Positions 27,504 to 36,172 of a DNA stretch of 64,000 bases are shown here, one piece after another (the stretch's first letter is position 1; each line of letters begins with the position of its first letter). Source of the DNA: Comamonas testosteroni (lineage in GTDB: Bacteria > Pseudomonadota > Gammaproteobacteria > Burkholderiales > Burkholderiaceae_C); assembly GCF_014076415.1 (NCBI RefSeq), contig NZ_CP043568.1, positions 124,001-188,000 on the forward strand, given 5' to 3'. Both the position numbers and the translations under genes were made by a program. The notes beneath the pieces were generated by a model, which was not told the DNA's origin, made no database searches, and was given only the letters and a program-made list of their open reading frames with translations.

Positions 27504-28889
27504 TCAACCAATGCCGCGCACGATGTTGATGGCTTCATCAACGCGCTCCACGGCATGGATGGTCAGGCCGGTGATGGGCTTCTTTGGGGCATTGGCCTTG
27601 GGAACCACGGCGATAGTGAATCCCAGCTTTGCTGCTTCCTTGAGACGCTCCTGACCGCGAGGGGCGGGGCGCACCTCGCCGGCCAGGCCGACCTCGCCAA
27701 ACGCGATAAAGCCCTTGGGCAGCGACTTGCCGCGCAAACTGGAAGTGATTGCCAACATCACTGCCAGGTCGGCTGCAGGCTCATTGATGCGCACGCCGCC
27801 CACGGCATTGACGAAGACATCCTGGTCGGCGCAGGCCACGCCCGCATGGCGGTTGAGCACGGCCAGCAGCATGGCCAGACGGTCGCGGTCCAGGCCGACG
27901 GAGAGGCGGCGTGCGGCCGGGCCGCCCTGGTCCACCAGCGCCTGGATTTCCACCAGCATGGGGCGCGTGCCCTCCAGCGTCACCAGCACGCAGCTGCCGG
28001 GCACGGGTTCGCTGTGCTGGCTCAGGAAGATTGCGCTGGGATTGGTCACGCCCTTGAGGCCTTTTTCCGTCATCGCGAAGACACCGATCTCGTTGACGGC
28101 ACCGAAGCGGTTCTTGATGGCGCGTACCAGACGGAAGTTGCTGTGCGTGTCGCCTTCGAAGTAAAGCACCGTGTCCACCATGTGCTCGAGCACGCGCGGG
28201 CCGGCCAGCGCGCCATCCTTGGTCACATGGCCCACCAGAATGATGGTGATGCCCGTGGTCTTGGCCGCGCGCGTCAGATGGGCCGCGCATTCGCGTACCT
28301 GGGCCACGGATCCCGGAGCCGAGGAGAGCTGGTCCGAATACACGGTCTGGATCGAGTCGATCACCACCACGGCGGGCTGGGTGGCCTCCACGGTGGCGAG
28401 GATTTTCTCGAGCTGGATCTCGGCCAGCACATTGACCTGGCTGTTGTCCAGCCCGAGCCGGCGCGAGCGCAGCGCCACCTGGGCGCCGCTTTCCTCGCCC
28501 GTTACATAGAGCGTGGGCAGGCCTATGCGATGCAATGCATCCATGGCCTGCAAAAGAAGTGTGGACTTACCTATTCCAGGGTCTCCGCCGATCAGCACCA
28601 CGCCGCCTTCCACCACGCCGCCGCCCAGCACGCGGTCCAGCTCCTCGATGCCGCTGGGGGTGCGCGCCACATCCTGGGCCTCGATGGCCGACAACGGGGT
28701 GACGGGCTGGGCATTGGCCAGACCTGCATAGCCCTGGGGCTGGCTCAGGCGGTTCTTGCCGCCCGAGGCGGAGTCGGCCACGGTCTCGACCAGGGTGTTC
28801 CAGGCGCCGCAGCCCGGGCATTTGCCCAGCCAGCGCGGGCTGGTGCCGCCACAGGCGTTGCAGGTGAAAGTGGTTTTCTCTTTGGCCAT
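27504..28889 (-). CDS. radA: DNA repair protein RadA
   Basis: Protein of 461 residues that promotes branch migration in recombinational repair. The N-terminal zinc finger uses cysteines 10, 13, 24 and 27. Walker A GGDPGIGKST is at about 101-110, the RadA-specific KNRFG motif follows in AIKNRFGAVNEIGVF, and the Lon-like C-terminal domain is complete. The start at 28889 is the ATG directly before the zinc finger. It has no operon partner. It is divergent from the initiator tRNA. Confidence 0.96.
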   Translation of the reverse strand: MAKEKTTFTCNACGGTSPRWLGKCPGCGAWNTLVETVADSASGGKNRLSQPQGYAGLANAQPVTPLSAIEAQDVARTPSGIEELDRVLGGGVVEGGVVLIGGDPGIGKSTLLLQAMDALHRIGLPTLYVTGEESGAQVALRSRRLGLDNSQVNVLAEIQLEKILATVEATQPAVVVIDSIQTVYSDQLSSAPGSVAQVRECAAHLTRAAKTTGITIILVGHVTKDGALAGPRVLEHMVDTVLYFEGDTHSNFRLVRAIKNRFGAVNEIGVFAMTEKGLKGVTNPSAIFLSQHSEPVPGSCVLVTLEGTRPMLVEIQALVDQGGPAARRLSVGLDRDRLAMLLAVLNRHAGVACADQDVFVNAVGGVRINEPAADLAVMLAITSSLRGKSLPKGFIAFGEVGLAGEVRPAPRGQERLKEAAKLGFTIAVVPKANAPKKPITGLTIHAVERVDEAINIVRGIG

Positions 28890-29022
28890 GGGCGGCAACT
28901 ATACCGACTGGCATGGGCGGCAATTGCTGTTGCCAATGGGGAGCGGGCGACAAATCTCAGAGCCAGTAACCATAAAAAGCGCGTGTTTATATAACTGCTC
29001 CGCATGACAGGCCGATTTAGGC

Positions 29023-29028
29023 TACAAT
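29023..29028 (+). promoter_or_regulatory. Possible -10 element of the tRNA promoter
   Basis: TACAAT lies about 43 bases before the tRNA, in the context GGCTACAATTG. No convincing -35 is present at 16-18 bases upstream, so this is a weak call based on position and similarity. Confidence 0.35.
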
Positions 29029-29070
29029 TGCGCCTATCGACACAGCGACTGCTGTTGAGAAACAAATTAC

Positions 29071-29147
<77 letters not shown>

Positions 29148-29151
29148 AACA

Positions 29152-29180
29152 AAAAGCCTTCTGGAAACAGAAGGCTTTTT
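29152..29180 (+). terminator. Rho-independent terminator after the tRNA
   Basis: Stem AAGCCTTCTG/CAGAAGGCTT (29154-29163 and 29168-29177) with GAAA loop, then a T-run. Confidence 0.88.
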
Positions 29181-29278
29181 TCGTTTTGGGCCTCGAAGCC
29201 GCTTGCCCTCTCCAAGAGACGGCAAGCTAGGGCCGGACCGATGGCGAAGCCGGTATCCCCCTTCCGGTTGATGCCAGA

Positions 29279-29300
29279 GAGGGGGAAGCGGCAAAGCCGC
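29279..29300. repeat. 22-base dispersed repeat, copy 2
   Basis: Identical to 25814-25835, this time between the tRNA and the glutamate dehydrogenase gene. A partial inverted look-alike (CCCCCTTCC) lies just upstream at 29257, which would let the region fold. Confidence 0.6.
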
Positions 29301-29311
29301 TCAGAGGCCGA

Positions 29312-30619
29312 TCATGGATACAGGCCGCGCGCCTCGCGGGCATGGAGAATGCGCTTGCAGGCCACGATGAAGGTGGCGGTGCGCAGTGTCACCTTGTGCT
29401 CCTGGGCCACGGCCCAGACGCCGGCAAAGGCTTCCTGCATGATGCGCACCAGACGGGCGTTGATCTCGTCTTCGGTCCAGAAGAAGCTGGAGAAATCCTG
29501 CACCCACTCGAAGTAGCTCACGGTCACGCCGCCGGCATTCGCAATCACGTCGGGCAGAACCAGCACGCCTTTTTCGCTGAGGATGTCGTCAGCCTCGGGA
29601 GTGGTGGGGCCGTTGGCACCTTCGATCACCAGCTTGGCCTTGATCTGGCCGGCGTTTTCCTCGGTGATCTGGCCTTCCAGTGCCGCCGGGATCAGGATGT
29701 CGCAATCCACGCCCCAGAAGGCGGCAGCATCCATGGCCTCGCCACCGGCAAAGCCACCCACACCGCCGGTATTGCCCACATGTTCCAGCAATGCCGTCAC
29801 ATCCAGGCCATTGGCGTTCTGAATGGTGCCCGTATGGTCCTGCACGGCCACGACCTTGGCACCGGCATCGGCAAACAGCTTGCCCGCCGTGCCGCCCACA
29901 TTGCCGAAGCCCTGCACGGCCACGCGTGCGCCATGCACATTCAGGCCGGTGAGCTTGGCGGCTTCCACGCCCACGGTGAACACACCGCGGCCCGTGGCCT
30001 CGACGCGACCCAGCGAACCGCCCAGATCCACGGGCTTGCCCGTGACCACGCCGGTGGCCGTGGCGCCTGTGTTCATGGAGTAGGTGTCCATCATCCAGGC
30101 CATGACCTGACCGTTGGTGTTCACGTCAGGTGCCGGAATGTCCTTGGTGGGGCCGATCAGCAGACCGATTTCGCTGGTATAGCGGCGTGTCAGGCGCTCC
30201 AGTTCGGCCTTGGACAGCTTTCGCGGGTCGACACGGATGCCGCCCTTGGCGCCGCCGTAGGGCACGTTCACGGCTGCATTCTTGATGCTCATCCAGGCCG
30301 ACAGTGCCATCACCTCGGACAGCGTCACATCCTGGTGGAAGCGCACACCGCCCTTGCCGGGACCGCGGCTCAGGTTGTGCTGCACGCGGTAGCCCTCGAA
30401 ATGGGCGATACGGCCGTCGTCCATCTCGATGGGGACATCGACGATCAGGATGCGCTTGGGGCGCTTGAGCGTTTCCACCCAGCGGGCCAGCGAGCCCAGG
30501 TAGGGGGTGACACGGTCGACCTGTTGCAGATAAATGCCCCAGGGACCGAGATGATCGGGGTTGAGGTAGGAGGGCAGAGCATGCGCTGTGGACAGCGCTG
30601 AAGAGTCTTTGGCTTGCAT
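29312..30619 (-). CDS. Glu/Leu/Phe/Val dehydrogenase family, probable glutamate dehydrogenase
   Basis: Enzyme of 435 residues that interconverts glutamate and 2-oxoglutarate plus ammonia. The catalytic lysine is K125 in [13 protein letters not shown], and a second substrate-binding block is [15 protein letters not shown]. The Rossmann domain shows [11 protein letters not shown]. Length and motifs fit the NAD-dependent hexameric GDH class. The ATG at 30619 begins the conserved N-terminus after a short polar leader. It is divergent from the FAH-family gene. Coenzyme preference is not decided from the sequence. Confidence 0.93.
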   Translation of the reverse strand: MQAKDSSALSTAHALPSYLNPDHLGPWGIYLQQVDRVTPYLGSLARWVETLKRPKRILIVDVPIEMDDGRIAHFEGYRVQHNLSRGPGKGGVRFHQDVTLSEVMALSAWMSIKNAAVNVPYGGAKGGIRVDPRKLSKAELERLTRRYTSEIGLLIGPTKDIPAPDVNTNGQVMAWMMDTYSMNTGATATGVVTGKPVDLGGSLGRVEATGRGVFTVGVEAAKLTGLNVHGARVAVQGFGNVGGTAGKLFADAGAKVVAVQDHTGTIQNANGLDVTALLEHVGNTGGVGGFAGGEAMDAAAFWGVDCDILIPAALEGQITEENAGQIKAKLVIEGANGPTTPEADDILSEKGVLVLPDVIANAGGVTVSYFEWVQDFSSFFWTEDEINARLVRIMQEAFAGVWAVAQEHKVTLRTATFIVACKRILHAREARGLYP

Positions 30620-30731
30620 GATGTAGGCCTGGTTGACTGAGTGGAGCAAGGTCGTTGTAAGCCCTTGCTGTCCGGGATTCACAGTGTGCGCGCGCCGAAT
30701 TTTCCTGTCCAAGGCTTCTTGTTTGAGATGC

Positions 30732-30748
30732 TATGCATTTTATGCATA
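30732..30748. promoter_or_regulatory. Palindrome in the glutamate dehydrogenase / FAH-gene divergent region
   Basis: TATGCAT (30732-30738) and ATGCATA (30742-30748) flank TTT, a perfect seven-base inverted repeat 113 bases upstream of the dehydrogenase start. It looks like a dimeric-regulator operator. The binding protein is unknown. Confidence 0.45.
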
Positions 30749-30828
30749 ACCATCCGAAGGCCGCTCTGGATGTGGGCCAAGCACTGAATTGGTGACATGG
30801 AGACAGGAAATTTGCCATCATTGCCCTC

Positions 30829-31752
30829 ATGTCTGAAAACAATGATTGCAAAAGCGGCTGGTGCGGCCCGGCACCGTTTGCCAATACCCCGCCCATTGGG
30901 CTGGCTCCCGAGCTGCAGACGCAGGATGAGGTGCTGCCCGACTGGAAGACGTTGTGGCCTGATTTGCCCGAGGACAGCTATGCCACGGCCGATGCGCTGT
31001 GGTGGTCGCGCAAACTGGGCGCGGCCCAGGCCCAGGGGGCCGACGTGGCAGCGCTGATGCGCGATGCCGCCGATGCCCGTGCCGTGCAAAGCGCGCTGGC
31101 GCGCACCTGGAACTGGTGGCCCGCCGATCGCGCGCCGCGCTACTGGAAGTCCGGCGGCCCCGACCGCGAGGCGGCGCTGCTGCATGTGCCGCTGCCCGAG
31201 GAAGGCATTCGCCAGGGCGTGAACCCGGTGCCCGCGCCCGCCACCGTCTTCAATCTGCGCAATGCCGAGGCCGAGATCGCCTTGCGCATAGGCCGGGATG
31301 TGAGCGCCAAGCAGGCCGCAGCCCTCGATTACGACAGCGCGCTGGCGCTGGTGGATGCCGTCTGCGTGGCCGTGGAATGGGTGGATGTGCGCTGGCGCGA
31401 CGGCACCAAGGCCCCGGCCCTGGCTCTGCTGGCCGACGGCCAGTGCCATGGCGGACTGGCCCTGGGCGAGTGGCAGAGCGCTTCCGTCATCGCCGGTCGC
31501 GACTGGGCGCGGCAGCTGTGCACGGTGACCGTGAATGGCGGCTTGCCGCAGCGCTTCACCGGAACGCACAGCCTGGGCGATCCGGCCTGGCTGCTCGTGG
31601 ACTGGCTGCAGCATGTGGCGCGCGAATACGGCAGCGTGCCTGCCGGCACCGTGGTGACGACGGGAACCTGGTGCGGCTGCATGCCGCTGCAGGCCGGCGA
31701 TCGCTTCGAGATGGAGTTCGACGGCCTGGGCGGACTGGGCTGGCAGTTCTGA
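30829..31752 (+). CDS. FAH-family (2-keto-4-pentenoate hydratase/fumarylacetoacetase-like) protein
   Basis: Protein of 307 residues whose C-terminal half has the fumarylacetoacetate-hydrolase fold, with NLRNAEAEIALRIGRDVSA and AVCVAVEWVDVRW followed by GTVVTTGTWCGCMPLQAGD. Such enzymes hydrate or cleave keto acids from aromatic degradation. The first 30 residues contain SGWCGPAPFAN, not part of the fold. It stands alone with no ring-cleavage gene next to it, so substrate and pathway are open. Confidence 0.78.
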   Translation: MSENNDCKSGWCGPAPFANTPPIGLAPELQTQDEVLPDWKTLWPDLPEDSYATADALWWSRKLGAAQAQGADVAALMRDAADARAVQSALARTWNWWPADRAPRYWKSGGPDREAALLHVPLPEEGIRQGVNPVPAPATVFNLRNAEAEIALRIGRDVSAKQAAALDYDSALALVDAVCVAVEWVDVRWRDGTKAPALALLADGQCHGGLALGEWQSASVIAGRDWARQLCTVTVNGGLPQRFTGTHSLGDPAWLLVDWLQHVAREYGSVPAGTVVTTGTWCGCMPLQAGDRFEMEFDGLGGLGWQF

Positions 31753-31768
31753 TCCGTCCCGGGAGTCT

Positions 31769-31862
31769 TCAAAAACAAGAGCTGCTAGCGCCTTTTGATG
31801 AATGATTTCAGATATCTTTCAATCTGAAAATCATTGAAAACATACGCTAAATGCTCTTTTTA
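31769..31862. repeat. About 94-base intergenic inverted element, copy 2
   Basis: Between the FAH gene and the convergent PPK2 gene. AATGATTTCAGAT (31801-31813) faces ATCTGAAAATCATT with one bulged A, and the outer blocks AGCG and CGCT also pair, giving a long imperfect hairpin that ends in a T-run. The entry sequence and inner block match 27405-27500. It may serve as a terminator for the convergent pair. Confidence 0.55.
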
Positions 31863-31906
31863 TGAGAGTGACGCACGGGCACCAGTGGCTGTGTGCGCTG
31901 TCCGCG

Positions 31907-32770
31907 TCATCGGACCTGGATGTGATCCAGCCCCGGTGCGCCGGGCGGATATTTCAGTTCCAGATTGCCCAGCACCTCGCGCAGCACCGTGGCCACCATC
32001 AGATTGCGGTGGGTCTTGGAGTCGGCGGGCACAATGGTCCAGGGCGCCCATGGCGTGTGCGTGGCAGCCAGCAGCCGGCCGTAGGCCTGCTGGTAGTCGT
32101 CCCACTGGGCGCGCACCTTGAGGTCGTTCTCGTCGAACTTCCAGTGCTTGCTGGGGTCGTCCAGCCGCTGCTGCAGCCGCTCGCGCTGTTCGTCCTTGCT
32201 GATGTGCAGCATGAACTTGACGATCACCGTGCCGGTCTCGCTGAGCATGCGCTCGAAGTCGTTGATCTGCGCATAGCGCTGGGTCTGCTGCTCGGGCGTG
32301 AGCCAGCCGTTGACCACGGGCACCAGCACATCCTCGTACTGGCTGCGGTTGAAGAGCACGATCTCGCCCGCACCCGGCATCTGCTGGTGAATGCGCCACA
32401 GGTAGTCGTGGGACTTCTCCACGTCGGTGGGCGCCTTCCAGCCCACGGAGCGCACGCCCAGCGGCGACATGCGACCGAAGACAGCGCGCAGCGTGCCGTC
32501 CTTGCCGGCTGCGTCCATGCCCTGCAGTATGACCAGCAGCTTGAAGCGCCGGTCGGCGTAGAACAGGTTCTGCAGCGCGTCCAGCTCCTCGGCCAGGGCT
32601 TCGACACTGGCCCTGTCCTGGGTCTTGCTGCCGCCCGAGAAGGGCTTGGTGCCGGGATCGAACCCGGCCAGCTCGCAGCGTCCGGCCTTGACGGCAGCGG
32701 CGCCCGGTTGCAGGGCCTTCCAGCGTTCGCGCAGCGCGGCATCGCTGCTGGTGAAGATCGATTGCGGCAT
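31907..32770 (-). CDS. Polyphosphate kinase 2 family protein
   Basis: PPK2 enzyme of 287 residues that uses inorganic polyphosphate to phosphorylate nucleotides. Walker A GMDAAGKDG is at residues 84-92, the lid region RVRSVGWKAP-like follows (GVRSVGWKAPTDVEKSHDYLWR), and the Walker B region is VLFNRSQYEDVLVP. The single-domain length fits class I or III. Which nucleotide (AMP, ADP, GDP) it prefers cannot be told. The ATG at 32770 starts the family's normal N-terminus. Confidence 0.92.
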   Translation of the reverse strand: MPQSIFTSSDAALRERWKALQPGAAAVKAGRCELAGFDPGTKPFSGGSKTQDRASVEALAEELDALQNLFYADRRFKLLVILQGMDAAGKDGTLRAVFGRMSPLGVRSVGWKAPTDVEKSHDYLWRIHQQMPGAGEIVLFNRSQYEDVLVPVVNGWLTPEQQTQRYAQINDFERMLSETGTVIVKFMLHISKDEQRERLQQRLDDPSKHWKFDENDLKVRAQWDDYQQAYGRLLAATHTPWAPWTIVPADSKTHRNLMVATVLREVLGNLELKYPPGAPGLDHIQVR

Positions 32771-32864
32771 GGGCGGCGGCCTTCCCTGGTGTGATGAGGC
32801 GTCGAGCCTAGCGCATGGCCGGCGGCAGCTCAAGCGGCGGCCGGCCCGCGCGGGCGCGCCGCAT

Positions 32865-33860
32865 TCAGTCCATGTGGATGCCGCGCTCGTTGATCAGCCG
32901 CGTCCAGCGCTGGCTTTCGGTCTGCAGGTGACGTGCCGCTTCCTCGGGCGTGGAGCCCACGACCTCGGCGCCTATGGCCTGGAAGCGCTCGATCACGTCG
33001 GGCTGCTTCATGGCGGCCACCAAGGTCTGATTGAGCTTCTTCACGATGGCCGGCGGCGTGCCGGCGGGCACGAAGGCGGCGAACCAGGGCGAGACTTCAT
33101 AGCCCTTGATGCCTGCTTCCTCCATGGTGGGTACATCGGGCATGCTGGTCGAGCGCTTGGCCGTGGTCACGGCCAGCGCGCGCAGCTTGCCCGACTGGAT
33201 GTGGGGACGCGCCGAGGTGATGGAGTCGAACATGTAGTTGACCTGACCGCCCAGCAGGTCGGAGACGGCGGGGCCTGATCCCTTGTAGGGGATGTGCAGC
33301 ATGTCCACGCCCGCCAGCGAGGTGAAGACTTCGCCGGCCAGGTGAATGGAGGTGCCGTTGCCGGCCGAGGCATAGGTCAGCTTGCCCGGCGCGGCCTTTG
33401 CCGCGGCCACCACGTCGGTCACGCTCTTGATCTGGGGCTGGGTGGCGTTGGTGACCAGGATGTTGGGCACCACGGCCAGCACGCCCACGGGCGCGAAGTC
33501 CTTGATCGGGTCATAGCTGAGCTTGCGGTACAGCGGCTTGTTGGTGGCCATGCCGATGGAGGTGATCATCAGCGTGTAGCCGTCGGCCGGGGACTTGGCC
33601 ACGAAGTCGGCGCCGATGTTGCCGCCCGCGCCGGGGCGGTTCTCGATGACGAAGGGCTGGCCCAGCGTGCGCGCGGCCTTCTCGCCCAGGGTGCGGGCGA
33701 TGGCATCCATGGCGCCGCCCGGCGGGAAGGGCACGATCCAGCGAATGGGCTTGCTCGGCCAGTTGGCCTCGGGCGTCTGGGCATGGGCGGCGGCGGCCAG
33801 GGCGCTCAGGCCGAGGACGGCGGGCAGGGCGGCGAGGGTGCAGAGAAGGCGGCGTTGCAT
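32865..33860 (-). CDS. Bug/TctC-family periplasmic solute-binding protein
   Basis: Receptor of 331 residues. The signal peptide runs to about residue 28 (ALAAAAHAQ). The mature part has the Bug motifs WPSKPIRWIVPFPPGGAMDAIAR, IENRPGAGGNIGADFVAKSPADGYT and the C-terminal PEEAARHLQTESQRW. Such proteins feed tripartite tricarboxylate transporters, but no TctA or TctB gene is in the window, as is common for the large Bug families of betaproteobacteria. It follows the muconate-cycloisomerase-like gene after 42 bases and is probably cotranscribed, which hints at an aromatic or organic acid ligand. Confidence 0.92.
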   Translation of the reverse strand: MQRRLLCTLAALPAVLGLSALAAAAHAQTPEANWPSKPIRWIVPFPPGGAMDAIARTLGEKAARTLGQPFVIENRPGAGGNIGADFVAKSPADGYTLMITSIGMATNKPLYRKLSYDPIKDFAPVGVLAVVPNILVTNATQPQIKSVTDVVAAAKAAPGKLTYASAGNGTSIHLAGEVFTSLAGVDMLHIPYKGSGPAVSDLLGGQVNYMFDSITSARPHIQSGKLRALAVTTAKRSTSMPDVPTMEEAGIKGYEVSPWFAAFVPAGTPPAIVKKLNQTLVAAMKQPDVIERFQAIGAEVVGSTPEEAARHLQTESQRWTRLINERGIHMD

Positions 33861-33902
33861 GGTGGATGTCTCCTGAAGATGAATGTTGTAGTTGGTGCGG
33901 TG

Positions 33903-35117
33903 TCAGCGGGCTGAGGGGGCAGGCGCAGACACGGGGGCGGATGAAGGTGCGGCGCCGAGGTCGATGTGCGTGGGTTGCAGGCCCTGGCGCGCGCGGTCGA
34001 AGCGGTCGAGCTGGGCAGCATCCACTTCCACACCCAGGCCGGGGCCGTCGGGCAATTGCAGGGCGAAGTCGGCAATCGGCATGCGCTCGGCCACGATGTC
34101 GTCCACCAGCAACTGGGGGCCGAACAGTTCGCAGTTGTGGTGGCGCCCGCCCAGCGTGGCGAACACATGGGCCGAGGCGGCCGAGCCTATCGAGGTTTCG
34201 AGCATGGTGCCGCCGTACCAGCCGATGTCGGCGGCCTGGGCGATGGCGGCGACCTGGCGCGTGCGCAGCAGACCGCCGTGCTTGGCGACCTTGAGCGAAA
34301 ACACGTGGCAGGCCTGCTCGCGCGCCAGGCGCATGGCGTCGTGCGGCGTGCACACGCTCTCATCGGCCATGACCAGGGCCGTGGACGGCAGCGTGGCCGT
34401 GAGCTCGCGCAGCGCGGGCACATTCCACTGGGCCACGGGCTGCTCGATGAGGCTGACGCCGGCCTCGATCATGGGCGGCAGAAAGCGCCGTGCGGTGGCA
34501 CCGTCCCAGGCCTGGTTCACGTCCACGGTCAGCGTGGCGCGGCCCTGCAGGCCGCGCGCGATCTGGCTCACGTGGGCCAGATCGGCCTCGGGCGTTCGGG
34601 CACCGATCTTGAGCTTGAAGATGCGGTGGCGGCCCTGTTCCAGACGCAGCTGGGCCTCGGCCAGGTCGCGTTCCACATCGCCGCTGGCCAGCGTCCAGGC
34701 CAGCGGCAGGCTGTCGTGCTGCTTGCCGCCCAGCAGCTGCCACACGGGAACCTGCAGGCTGCGTGCCACGGCGTCGAGTAGGGCCATCTCCACGGCGCTC
34801 TTGGCAAAGGCATTGCCGCGGCAGGCCAGGTCCATGCGGGCCAGGCAAGCCTCGATGCGCGCGCCGTCCTGGCCCGTGAGGGCCGGGGCCAGATGGTTGG
34901 TGACGGCGTGGTGGATGCTCTCGGGCGACTCCTCGTTCCACGACGGGCCGCCGATGGTGGCTGCCTCGCCGAAGCCCGTGGCGCCGTTGCGCAGCCACAG
35001 CTGGACAATGACCGGGCTTTGGCGGTTGATGGCGCCGAACGACAGCTTGTGCGGACGTATGGTGGGAATGTCCAGGATGCGCGCGGTAATGCGTTCGATG
35101 GGGAAGCTGGTGGTCAT
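33903..35117 (-). CDS. Enolase-superfamily muconate cycloisomerase-like enzyme
   Basis: Enzyme of 404 residues of the muconate lactonizing group. Residues FKLKIGARTP carry the K-x-K catalytic lysine. The metal ligands are seen in VDVNQAW, SLIEQPV and MADESVCT, and the second base is in SLKVAKHGG. CatB-type enzymes convert cis,cis-muconate to muconolactone in the catechol ortho-cleavage pathway. No catA or catC is adjacent, so related activities (chloromuconate or another cycloisomerisation) are possible. The C-terminal 25 residues are alanine/proline-rich and unusual. The frame stays open far upstream into the LysR gene, but ATG 35117 starts the homology. Confidence 0.85.
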   Translation of the reverse strand: MTTSFPIERITARILDIPTIRPHKLSFGAINRQSPVIVQLWLRNGATGFGEAATIGGPSWNEESPESIHHAVTNHLAPALTGQDGARIEACLARMDLACRGNAFAKSAVEMALLDAVARSLQVPVWQLLGGKQHDSLPLAWTLASGDVERDLAEAQLRLEQGRHRIFKLKIGARTPEADLAHVSQIARGLQGRATLTVDVNQAWDGATARRFLPPMIEAGVSLIEQPVAQWNVPALRELTATLPSTALVMADESVCTPHDAMRLAREQACHVFSLKVAKHGGLLRTRQVAAIAQAADIGWYGGTMLETSIGSAASAHVFATLGGRHHNCELFGPQLLVDDIVAERMPIADFALQLPDGPGLGVEVDAAQLDRFDRARQGLQPTHIDLGAAPSSAPVSAPAPSAR

Positions 35118-35232
35118 GGGCAAGAGGCCGTGAGGGCGGAAGGCGTTGGGGCGGGCAGCTGCATGGCTGCGATGGTCGCCAGCGTAAATCCATGAATGCC
35201 GTTGATCTACTGAATTATTTTTGAGGTATTGT

Positions 35233-35245
35233 TCGATGGCATCGA
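35233..35245. promoter_or_regulatory. Palindrome in the LysR leader
   Basis: TCGATG and CATCGA around one G, 22 bases before the LysR start. It may be an autoregulatory site or chance; LysR boxes usually carry T-N11-A. Confidence 0.3.
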
Positions 35246-35267
35246 TGTATCTACCTGGAAGCCGCCC

Positions 35268-36164
35268 ATGGAACTGCGCCAGCTGCGCTACTTTGTCGAC
35301 ATTGCCAAGACCGAGCACCTGACGACCTCGGCGCGCAACCTGTTCGTGACCCAGTCCACGCTGTCGCACGGGCTGCGCCAGCTGGAGGAGGAACTGGGCA
35401 TGGTGCTGTTCGAGCGCATAGGCCGTGGGCTCAAGCTCTCGCAGGCCGGCGTGGTGTTCCGCAACTATGCCGAGCGCGCACTGCACGAGATCGAGGCCGG
35501 GCGCATGGCGCTGGCCGATCTCAGCGAGCTGCAGACCGGCACCCTTACCCTGGGCGTGATCCCCACTTTTCTCAACACCCTGGTCGCGCCAGCCGTGGCG
35601 GCCTTCACGCGAGCCTATCCCAAGGTCAACGTGGTGGTGCGCGAGCTGCTGGCGCCGCCCGTGGAGGCCGGCCTGCTCGACGGCAGCCTGGACCTGGGCG
35701 TGAGCTTTCATCCGCCGCAGCGCACCGAACTCGAGGCCCTGCCGCTGTTCGATGAACGCATGATGCTGCTGGTCAATCCCTCGCATGCGCTGGCCGGGCG
35801 GCGCACGCTGGCGGTCAAGTCTCTGGCCGGCGTGCCGCTGGCGCTGCTGCCGCGCAGCTTCTACACGCGCGGCCTGATCGACAACGGCCTGCGCGATGCG
35901 GGCGTCACGCCCAGCCTGCGCGTGGAAATGGGCTCGGTGGAATCGCTGATCGCGCTGTGCCGCTGGGGCGACATGGCCACCATCGTGCCCGAGCGCGCGG
36001 CCCAGCAGGCCAGCGATATGGTGGCCATACATCTGGTGGGCCCGCAGTTGGTGCGCACGGCCGGACTGCTGTGGCGTCGCGGCAGCCATTACAGCGCCGC
36101 GGCGCGCGAGTTCGCGGCGCTGCTGGCGCCCGCGGCGCGCGCCAGCCTGGGACGAGAAGCCTAG
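35268..36164 (+). CDS. LysR-family regulator, likely for the divergent cycloisomerase/Bug genes
   Basis: Regulator of 298 residues. The HTH lies at the start (ELRQLRYFVDIAKTEHLTTSARNLFVTQSTLSHGLRQLE), and the LysR substrate domain follows with TGTLTLGVIPTFLNTLVAPAV. It resembles the CynR/CatR-like group in its N-terminus. It is divergent from the muconate-cycloisomerase-like gene across 150 bases, the usual arrangement for a regulator of that operon with a pathway intermediate as coinducer. The ATG at 35268 precedes the conserved HTH directly. Confidence 0.9.
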   Translation: MELRQLRYFVDIAKTEHLTTSARNLFVTQSTLSHGLRQLEEELGMVLFERIGRGLKLSQAGVVFRNYAERALHEIEAGRMALADLSELQTGTLTLGVIPTFLNTLVAPAVAAFTRAYPKVNVVVRELLAPPVEAGLLDGSLDLGVSFHPPQRTELEALPLFDERMMLLVNPSHALAGRRTLAVKSLAGVPLALLPRSFYTRGLIDNGLRDAGVTPSLRVEMGSVESLIALCRWGDMATIVPERAAQQASDMVAIHLVGPQLVRTAGLLWRRGSHYSAAAREFAALLAPAARASLGREA

Positions 36165-36172
36165 CGCTGCGG

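Noticed and set aside
35118..36089. In-frame upstream extension of the muconate-cycloisomerase-like gene to 728 codons
   Set aside because: The extension is antisense to the LysR gene and has no homology; the ATG at 35117 starts the family N-terminus.
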